DNA of 11,165 nucleotides from Akkermansia muciniphila (GTDB lineage: Bacteria > Pseudomonadota > Gammaproteobacteria > Burkholderiales > Burkholderiaceae_C). A program made the position numbers and the translations under genes. The notes beneath the pieces were generated by a model. That model ran no database searches. It saw only the letters and a program-made list of their open reading frames with translations, and was not told where the DNA came from. This document shows positions 1 through 5,670 of this stretch, in pieces. Location of the stretch: positions 1 through 11,165 of the forward strand of contig CALPVM020000047.1 of NCBI GenBank assembly GCA_943327015.2. The letters run 5' to 3'. How positions within the stretch are numbered: the first letter of the stretch is position 1; every line of letters starts with the position of its first letter.

Positions 1-13
1 GACTGCGCTGGGA

Positions 14-22
14 GGGGGGGGG
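14..22. repeat. G9 homopolymer run after serC
   Basis: Nine consecutive G on the plus strand lie eight bases beyond the serC stop and read as C9 in the minus-strand transcript. The first 29 bases of the window otherwise hold only the spacer toward the next leftward gene. Confidence 0.8.
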
Positions 23-29
23 AGTGTGT

Positions 30-1151
30 TCATCCATGGGTACGTTCAAATTCTTGCATGTATGCAACCAACGCAGCTACCCCCTCTATGGGCATGGCGT
101 TGTACAAGCTGGCACGCATGCCGCCAACAGACTTATGTCCCTTGAGTTGCAATAGTCCTGCATTTTTGGCGCCACTCAAAAATGCATCGTTCAGTGCTTC
201 GTTGTGCAGGTAAAAAGGAACGTTCATACGTGATCGGCACGATCTAGCCACTTTATTAACATAGAAACCTGAAGCGTCAATGGCTTCATACAACATATGG
301 GCTTTGGTAATGTTGCGCTGCTCCATGGCTGCAATGCCACCTTGACGTTTGATCCATTGTAAAACCAACCCAGCCATGTAGATGCTATAGGTGGGGGGCG
401 TGTTGTACATGGAGCCGTTGTCGGATACTGTCGTGTAGTTAAAAGCGCTGGGGCATATGGGCAGGGCGTGGCCCAATAAGTCCTCCCGCACCACTACCAG
501 AGTCAGTCCTGCAGGACCAAGATTTTTTTGCGCGCCACCAAATGCCAGACCTACACGGCTCCAATCAACAGGGCGCGATGCAAGATGGGATGAAAAATCA
601 ATCACCAAAGGCGCATTGGAACCGAGATTTTTTAAATCTGGCAATTCATGAAATTCGACACCATTGATAGTTTCGTTCGAGCAAATATGCACATAACATG
701 CATCACTGGAAAGTTGCCAGGTATCCGGGGCAGCAACGGATAAATACCCGTTAGCCTGGCTGCTTGCGACCACATGCGTTTGGCAGTATTTGCCTGCTTC
801 TTTGAATGATTTTTCGCTCCAGCTCCCGGTGAGTACAAAGTCAGCAACGGTAGGTCTATCCAGCTTTTGGCCACATAAATTGAGTGGAACGATAGCATTT
901 TCTGCAAGTCCGCCCCCCTGCATAAACAAGATTTTAAAATGGGCAGGGATGGCGAGTAGTTCTCTTAAGTCGCGTTCCGCTGACTCGTAAATGGAGAGGA
1001 ACTCTTTGCCGCGGTGGCTCATTTCCATGACGCCCATGCCACTGAGGCGACCACTTGCGTCAGGCCAATCCAGCATCTCATTGGCAGCTTGTGCTAATAC
1101 CTCTGAAGGCATGGTGGCCGGGCCGGCCGAAAAATTAAATGGGCGGTGCAT
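30..1151 (-). CDS. serC: Phosphoserine aminotransferase
   Basis: This 373-residue PLP enzyme converts 3-phosphohydroxypyruvate and glutamate to O-phosphoserine in serine synthesis. In many bacteria it also serves the PLP pathway. It acts in the cytoplasm as a dimer. The start is supported by the family-typical opening (FNFSAGPA at residues 5-12). Visible landmarks are the substrate loop SHRGK (45-49), the glycine-rich MQGGG (77-81), the PLP lysine in GAQKNLGPAGLT (Lys209), and a conserved C-terminal stretch with GGMRASLYNAMP and FERTHG. It is slightly longer than the 362-residue E. coli protein, mainly through about five extra residues at 30-36 just before the substrate loop. No strong Shine-Dalgarno is visible. 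The gene starts 40 bases after the gyrA stop on the same strand with no terminator seen between, so co-transcription is likely. In related Burkholderiales pheA often follows serC, but that gene would lie outside the window. Confidence 0.97.
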   Translation of the reverse strand: MHRPFNFSAGPATMPSEVLAQAANEMLDWPDASGRLSGMGVMEMSHRGKEFLSIYESAERDLRELLAIPAHFKILFMQGGGLAENAIVPLNLCGQKLDRPTVADFVLTGSWSEKSFKEAGKYCQTHVVASSQANGYLSVAAPDTWQLSSDACYVHICSNETINGVEFHELPDLKNLGSNAPLVIDFSSHLASRPVDWSRVGLAFGGAQKNLGPAGLTLVVVREDLLGHALPICPSAFNYTTVSDNGSMYNTPPTYSIYMAGLVLQWIKRQGGIAAMEQRNITKAHMLYEAIDASGFYVNKVARSCRSRMNVPFYLHNEALNDAFLSGAKNAGLLQLKGHKSVGGMRASLYNAMPIEGVAALVAYMQEFERTHG

Positions 1152-1191
1152 GGGAAAATTGTAGCGCTTAAAAGATATTCTTAACCACCCG

Positions 1192-3831
1192 TTACTCTGA
1201 ATCTGAAGCAGGGGGGGTATCTACAACATTGTCATTTTCTTGAGGGCTTGCATCGTTTTCAACAATTCGTTGCAAACCGCTGAGTTTAGATCCTTCATCC
1301 AGCCCAATCAATGTAACACCTTGGGTTGCACGTCCGAGTTCACGAATCTCAGATACTCGGGTTCGTACCAGAACACCCTTGTCCGTGATAAGCATAATTT
1401 CATCATCGGCATGTACCAGCGTGGCGGCTACTACTTTGCCGTTGCGTTCGCTTTGCTGAATTGCAATCATGCCTTTGGTGCCGCGGCCATGGCGCGTGTA
1501 CTCGGTAATGCTGGTGCGTTTTCCAAATCCATTGGCTGTGGCAGTGAGTACACTTTGTTGCTCGTCTTCGGCTACTAACATGGCTATGACACCTTGGCCT
1601 TCTTCGAGCATCATACCGCGTACCCCGCGAGCATTGCGGCCCATGGGGCGCACATCGTTTTCATCAAAACGCACGGCTTTCCCGCCATCGCTAAAAAGCA
1701 TGACGTCGTGGGTGCCATCGGTCAGGGCCGCGCCAATCAGGTAGTCGCCCGGGTCAAGGTCGACGGCAATAATGCCAGCTTTGCGCGGGTTGCTAAATTC
1801 ATCCAAAGCAGTTTTCTTAACCGTACCCATGCTGGTGGACATAAACACGTATTGATCAGCAGGGAAGGTGCGTTTCTCTCCGGTGAGTGCTAACACCACG
1901 GTAATTTTTTCGCCTTCCTGCAAAGGGAACATGTTGACAATGGGGCGCCCCCGTGAGCCGCGTGAGCCTTGCGGGACTTCCCAAACCTTGAGCCAGTACA
2001 GCCGGCCCCGGTTGGAGAAGCACAAAATGTAGTCGTGCGTATTGGCGATAAAGAGTTGGTCTACCCAGTCGTCTTCCTTGGTGGCGGTGGCTTGTTTTCC
2101 GCGACCACCACGTTTTTGAGCCCGGTACTCACTTAAAGGTTGACTCTTAATGTAACCACTATGGCTCAATGTCACCACCATATCGGTGGGTGTAATTAAG
2201 TCTTCTGTAGATAGATCAAATGAGCTGTGTTCCACTAAGCTACGACGTGCACCGATTTTGGTCTGACCAAACTCCAACTTAATAGCAGTCAGTTCTTCGC
2301 TAATAATGGTGGAAACTCGGGCTGGTTTGGCTAGGATATCTAGCAGGTCGTCAATTTCAGCCATTACATCTTTGTATTCGGCAACAATTTTGTCCTGCTC
2401 CAAGCCGGTGAGGCGTTGCAGGCGCATTTGCAAAATTTCTTGTGCCTGGGTGTCAGACAATCGGTACAGACCATCACTACCCATGCCGAATTGCTTTTCT
2501 AGGCCATCAGGACGGTAATCATCGGCATTGATGATGCCACCATCGGCGCGAGTGCGGGTTAGCATTTCGCGCACAAGCTTGCTGTCCCATGGGCGGCGCA
2601 TCAATTCTGCTTTAGCTACCGGGGGGGTGGGGGCGTTGCGGATAATGGCAATAAAGTCGTCAATATTTGCTAAGGCAACTGCCAGACCTTCTAGTACGTG
2701 CCCACGTTCTCGTGCTTTTCGCAACTTAAATACCGTGCGCCGTGTCACTACTTCGCGGCGGTGGTTTAAAAATACCTCAATCAGGTCTTTGAGGTTGCAC
2801 AATTTGGGTTGGCCATTGACCAGTGCCACCATATTGATACCAAAGGTATCTTGCAATTGGGTTTGCTTGTAGAGGTTATTAAGTACGACCTCGGGCACTT
2901 CGCCGCGCTTGAGCTCAATAACCAGGCGCATACCGGACTTGTCAGATTCATCTTGAATATGACTAATGCCTTCTATTTTCTTTTCGTGCACAAGTTCGGC
3001 CATGCGCTCTTGCAGCGTCTTTTTGTTGACCTGATAGGGCAATTCATCGACGATGATGGCTTGACGTTGACCGCGGTCAATGTCTTCAAAATGGCATTTG
3101 GCACGCATGACCACTTTGCCACGACCTGTGCGGTAGCCGTCTTTGACACCGTTGATTCCGTAAATAATGCCGGCTGTGGGGAAGTCAGGTGCAGGCACAA
3201 TGTCCATCAACTCGTCAATAGATGCTTGCGGGTTACGCAGCAAATGCAGGCAGGCATCGACAATCTCATTCAAATTATGCGGTGGAATGTTGGTGGCCAT
3301 ACCCACTGCAATGCCCCCGGAGCCGTTGACCAGCAAATTGGGTATTCGTGTTGGCATAACCAAGGGCTCTTTTTCGGAGCCATCGTAGTTTGGGCCAAAG
3401 TCTACAGTTTCTTTGTCAAGGTCGGCCAGCAGCTCATGCGCAATTTTGGCGAGACGGATTTCGGTGTAGCGCATGGCAGCAGCGTTGTCGCCGTCCACCG
3501 ATCCGAAGTTACCTTGACCATCCACCAGCATGTGGCGCATGGAAAAATCCTGCGCCATACGAACTATGGTGTCATACACCGATTGGTCACCATGCGGGTG
3601 GTATTTACCAATCACATCACCCACAATACGTGCGGATTTTTTGTAGGGGCGGTTCCAGTCGTTGTTCAGTTCGTGCATTGCAAACAAAACTCTGCGATGC
3701 ACCGGCTTTAGGCCGTCACGTGCATCGGGCAATGCGCGCCCCACAATCACGCTCATGGCGTAATCAAGGTAGCTGCGCCGCATTTCCTCTTCAAGTGCGA
3801 TGGGCAAGGTTTCTTTAGCAAACTGGGTCAT
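1192..3831 (-). CDS. gyrA: DNA gyrase subunit A
   Basis: GyrA is the DNA breakage-reunion subunit of the GyrA2GyrB2 type II topoisomerase that introduces negative supercoils using ATP. The protein has 879 residues, close to the 875 of E. coli. In order it shows the winged-helix and tower region with the catalytic tyrosine (Tyr122 in AAAMRYTEI), and a long coiled-coil/tower section. The C-terminal DNA-wrapping pinwheel carries a GyrA box (QKRGGRGK, residues 572-579), which separates gyrase from topoisomerase IV ParC. An acidic tail (VENDASPQENDN and beyond) ends the protein. The quinolone-resistance region is unusual against E. coli: residue 83 is Gln where E. coli has Ser, while Asp87 is kept. 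The start matches the family, although no strong ribosome binding site is visible. It is divergent from the OmpA-family gene and probably leads an operon with serC. Confidence 0.98.
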   Translation of the reverse strand: MTQFAKETLPIALEEEMRRSYLDYAMSVIVGRALPDARDGLKPVHRRVLFAMHELNNDWNRPYKKSARIVGDVIGKYHPHGDQSVYDTIVRMAQDFSMRHMLVDGQGNFGSVDGDNAAAMRYTEIRLAKIAHELLADLDKETVDFGPNYDGSEKEPLVMPTRIPNLLVNGSGGIAVGMATNIPPHNLNEIVDACLHLLRNPQASIDELMDIVPAPDFPTAGIIYGINGVKDGYRTGRGKVVMRAKCHFEDIDRGQRQAIIVDELPYQVNKKTLQERMAELVHEKKIEGISHIQDESDKSGMRLVIELKRGEVPEVVLNNLYKQTQLQDTFGINMVALVNGQPKLCNLKDLIEVFLNHRREVVTRRTVFKLRKARERGHVLEGLAVALANIDDFIAIIRNAPTPPVAKAELMRRPWDSKLVREMLTRTRADGGIINADDYRPDGLEKQFGMGSDGLYRLSDTQAQEILQMRLQRLTGLEQDKIVAEYKDVMAEIDDLLDILAKPARVSTIISEELTAIKLEFGQTKIGARRSLVEHSSFDLSTEDLITPTDMVVTLSHSGYIKSQPLSEYRAQKRGGRGKQATATKEDDWVDQLFIANTHDYILCFSNRGRLYWLKVWEVPQGSRGSRGRPIVNMFPLQEGEKITVVLALTGEKRTFPADQYVFMSTSMGTVKKTALDEFSNPRKAGIIAVDLDPGDYLIGAALTDGTHDVMLFSDGGKAVRFDENDVRPMGRNARGVRGMMLEEGQGVIAMLVAEDEQQSVLTATANGFGKRTSITEYTRHGRGTKGMIAIQQSERNGKVVAATLVHADDEIMLITDKGVLVRTRVSEIRELGRATQGVTLIGLDEGSKLSGLQRIVENDASPQENDNVVDTPPASDSE

Positions 3832-4042
3832 GGGTAAGGTCGGTTATGTCAAGGACAACCCGCTATTCTACGATGCTCGGACACGCGGCATTCATTTACT
3901 AAATAAATCGTTAAATTGCGATGTCTCAATTCGTGCGCAAGTGCGTCTATACAGCAAAGTTATGCGAGCAGCATAATCAAATTCAACCCCAGGGCATGCA
4001 GGATCTGATAAGCAGACTCCTATTTTTTCATCTATTCCATTG
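3832..4042. promoter_or_regulatory. Divergent gyrA/ompA-like intergenic region
   Basis: This non-coding region must hold the promoters for gyrA (leftward) and the OmpA-family gene (rightward). It is locally AT-rich around 3890-3920. A dyad TTATGC-GAGCA-GCATAA lies at 3960-3976 and could be an operator, but is short enough to be chance. A weak rightward -10 candidate, TATACA, lies at 3948-3953 without a convincing -35. I see no small gene or RNA gene here. Confidence 0.5.
3900..3929 (-). promoter_or_regulatory. Candidate gyrA promoter
   Basis: On the minus strand TTGAGA (3924-3929) and TATTTA (3900-3905) are separated by 18 bases, about 70 bases upstream of the gyrA start. The match to the housekeeping -35/-10 consensus is moderate. 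This is the best candidate I found for gyrA, but it is inferred from sequence alone. Confidence 0.35.
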
Positions 4043-4048
4043 AAGGAG
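4043..4048 (+). promoter_or_regulatory. Ribosome binding site fixing the OmpA-like start
   Basis: AAGGAG lies six bases before the ATG at 4055. An in-frame TTG at 4040 overlaps this motif, so translation should begin at 4055. That start also gives a clean signal peptide. Confidence 0.85.
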
Positions 4049-4054
4049 AGGTTT

Positions 4055-4762
4055 ATGAATTGTTTTTACAAAAGAATGCTGATGGTAATGTGTTTGGTGC
4101 TGAATGGATGGGTTCCAGCTGGTGCTGAGGAGGTGTACAACTGGCGCAATGCCTTTGGAGAAGTGTGGACCTCTACATCGGGGCAGTGTTGGCGCAGTTC
4201 GGCATGGACTCCTGAAACTGCGGTACCGCTGTGCGATGGCGCTTTGTTACCTAAGGTGGCCATTATTGCGCCCGTAGCACCAGTGAAGCCCGAAGACGAA
4301 TCACCTAAGGTTGAAATGCCTGCAGTCACAGTATCGGCACCGGTTGTTGCAGCAATAGAGCCTGCGGTGGTGCCTGCAGTGGTGCCTTTGGTTGCCAAGG
4401 TAACCCCTTCAAAAATTAACTTTAATGCGGTTTATTTATTTGATTTTGATAAAGCCGTCATAACTCCCGAGGCTCAGATTCAGCTCAATGAAATGGTGTT
4501 GAAAGCTAAAAATATGAATCTTGAGGTTATTGTTGCCGTGGGGCACACGGACGCGACTGGTTCTGAAAATTACAATCAGCAGCTGTCGCTTAAAAGAGCC
4601 GCTGCGGTTAAATCGTATTTGGAGTCTAAAGGATTTGATAAAAAACGTATTTTTATAGAGGGAAGGGGTGAGAATCAGCCTGTGGTTGACAATCGCACTA
4701 AGCAAAATCGGGCTAAAAATCGACGCGTGGTGTTAGAGCTGACTGGTAGTTCACACAAGTAG
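4055..4762 (+). CDS. OmpA-family peptidoglycan-binding envelope protein
   Basis: This 235-residue exported protein probably tethers the outer membrane or envelope to peptidoglycan. Residues 1-24 form a signal peptide with a likely cut after PAGA. A short N-terminal domain (25-65: YNWRN, CWRSSAWTP and LCDG, with two cysteines) resembles the one in short Burkholderiales OmpA proteins. A Pro/Val/Ala-rich linker (about 70-118) follows. The C-terminal OmpA-like domain (about 120-232) carries FDFDKA, GHTDATG and NQQLSLKRA. Asp166 and Arg181 have the spacing of the diaminopimelate-binding pair known from Acinetobacter OmpA. No eight-stranded barrel is present, so despite the family name it is not a classical porin-like OmpA. 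It lies divergent to gyrA, as in many Burkholderiales, and is followed by a terminator, so it is probably monocistronic. Confidence 0.92.
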   Translation: MNCFYKRMLMVMCLVLNGWVPAGAEEVYNWRNAFGEVWTSTSGQCWRSSAWTPETAVPLCDGALLPKVAIIAPVAPVKPEDESPKVEMPAVTVSAPVVAAIEPAVVPAVVPLVAKVTPSKINFNAVYLFDFDKAVITPEAQIQLNEMVLKAKNMNLEVIVAVGHTDATGSENYNQQLSLKRAAAVKSYLESKGFDKKRIFIEGRGENQPVVDNRTKQNRAKNRRVVLELTGSSHK

Positions 4763-4786
4763 AGTCGTCACCTAATTCAGCTAATG

Positions 4787-4831
4787 CCCCGACATTCCTG
4801 AATAAAGGAAGGTTGGGGTTCTGTATTTTTT
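4787..4831 (+). terminator. Intrinsic terminator after the OmpA-family gene
   Basis: CCCCGAC (4787-4793) pairs with GTTGGGG (4812-4818) with one G-T wobble. After one A/G mismatch, TTCCT (4795-4799) pairs with AGGAA (4806-4810) around a six-base loop. A T-rich stretch ending in T6 (4826-4831) follows. The stem is strong, but seven bases separate it from the T run, so efficiency is uncertain. Confidence 0.7.
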
Positions 4832-4839
4832 GGTAAAAT
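4831..4839 (+). promoter_or_regulatory. Extended -10 promoter candidate for the cpoB-like/caspase unit
   Basis: TGGTAAAAT contains an extended -10 TGn element and TAAAAT, which matches TATAAT at five of six positions. It sits directly behind the terminator. A poor -35 (TTGGGG, 4813-4818, spacer 15) overlaps the terminator stem. A start near 4846 would give a leader of roughly 25 bases. This is inferred from sequence only. Confidence 0.45.
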
Positions 4840-4859
4840 TCGGTCTCTACTTGTGCTGC

Positions 4860-4863
4860 GGAG
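4860..4863 (+). promoter_or_regulatory. Ribosome binding site of the cpoB-like gene
   Basis: GGAG lies eight bases before the ATG at 4872. The frame is open from a TTG at 4830, but that codon has no ribosome binding site, falls inside the terminator/promoter region, and would put 14 extra residues before the signal peptide. The 4872 start is therefore preferred. Confidence 0.7.
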
Positions 4864-4871
4864 ATCCGGTA

Positions 4872-5666
4872 ATGAATTTAATAAAAAATACGAAACTAGC
4901 TATTTATTGCAAATCTGCACTGGTATCAGTGTTTATGTTGCCCCTGTGTGCTGTGGCTCTTACTGAGGAGGAAACTGTTAAAAAATTCAAGGATCTTCAA
5001 ACTGGTATTGATGCCATTGTAGAAAAGCAGCGGGTTCAAGAAGACAAAATTAACAAAAAATCTGAAAAAGCAGACGTTAGTGAATTAACCGTAAAGTCCG
5101 AAAATTACCAAAAACAAATTGCACAGCTCGCAGCCAGTCTGGAGGCCTACAAGGCAACTTTGGTAAACATGACCAAAGAGCTTGAGCTGTTAAAGCAAAG
5201 CCATGCCGAGAAAAGCAACGCATTGCATGAGCGCATTGCTAAATTAGAGCCGCGCAAAATAACGATCGACGGCCAGGATGTGACGGTTGATCTGGATGAA
5301 CTTCGTGCCTATGAAGACAGCTTGCAGATGTTGCGTGAAAATGATTACCGTGGTGCCAAAAGATCGTTTACCGGCTTTGTTACCCTTTATCCGCAGTCTG
5401 TGTTGTTGCCCTCGGCTCATTTGTTTTTGGGTAGCGCTAACAAGGGTTTGAATGACTGCAAAGAATCCATAGCCGCATTGCAGGTGGTAGTAACAAAGTA
5501 CATTACCAACCCCAAAGCACCGGCCGCCATGCTAAGCATGGGGACTTGCCAGATAGAACTTAGAGACCGCGCCGGAGCCAAAAAAACATTTGAAACCATT
5601 ATTGAAAAATTTCCAGAGTCTGAATCGGCAACCACTGCTAAAAACAATTTACTGTTAATGAAATAA
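4872..5666 (+). CDS. CpoB/YbgF-like periplasmic coiled-coil TPR protein
   Basis: This is a 264-residue exported protein. Residues 1-29 form a signal peptide (basic start, hydrophobic LVSVFMLPL, likely cut after AVA). Residues about 32-125 are charged, heptad-like and predicted coiled coil. Residues 146-264 hold about three tetratricopeptide repeats of the CpoB/YbgF type (AYEDSLQMLRENDYRGAKRS, LGSANKGLNDCKES, AAMLSMGTCQIELRDRAGAK, FPES). CpoB in E. coli binds TolA and tunes PBP1B during envelope constriction. It normally lies beside tol-pal genes, of which none are visible here. The coiled coil seems longer than in the canonical protein. This is therefore probably a paralogue or a dedicated partner of the caspase-domain protein encoded four bases downstream, and I do not assign the symbol. 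Two cysteines in the TPR region (DCKES, GTCQI) could form a disulfide in the periplasm. Confidence 0.85.
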   Translation: MNLIKNTKLAIYCKSALVSVFMLPLCAVALTEEETVKKFKDLQTGIDAIVEKQRVQEDKINKKSEKADVSELTVKSENYQKQIAQLAASLEAYKATLVNMTKELELLKQSHAEKSNALHERIAKLEPRKITIDGQDVTVDLDELRAYEDSLQMLRENDYRGAKRSFTGFVTLYPQSVLLPSAHLFLGSANKGLNDCKESIAALQVVVTKYITNPKAPAAMLSMGTCQIELRDRAGAKKTFETIIEKFPESESATTAKNNLLLMK

Positions 5667-5670
5667 CACC

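Noticed and set aside
1152..1191. Possible terminator or operator between gyrA and serC
   Set aside because: Only tiny imperfect dyads with 4-base arms are present, with no GC-rich stem and no T run. The genes are more likely co-transcribed.
2621..2633. G7-T-G5 run in gyrA as a possible quadruplex
   Set aside because: It encodes the Pro-Thr-Pro-Pro stretch of a conserved GyrA segment, and there are only two G tracts.
2809..3711. 300-codon open frame on the plus strand opposite gyrA
   Set aside because: It lies entirely antisense to the highly conserved gyrA coding region, has no recognisable domain, and looks like a by-product of gyrA codon use.
4040..4054. Upstream TTG start for the OmpA-family gene
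   Set aside because: The TTG overlaps the Shine-Dalgarno that serves the ATG at 4055.
4830..4871. Upstream TTG start for the cpoB-like gene
   Set aside because: It has no ribosome binding site, overlaps the terminator and promoter, and would bury the signal peptide. The ATG at 4872 has GGAG upstream.
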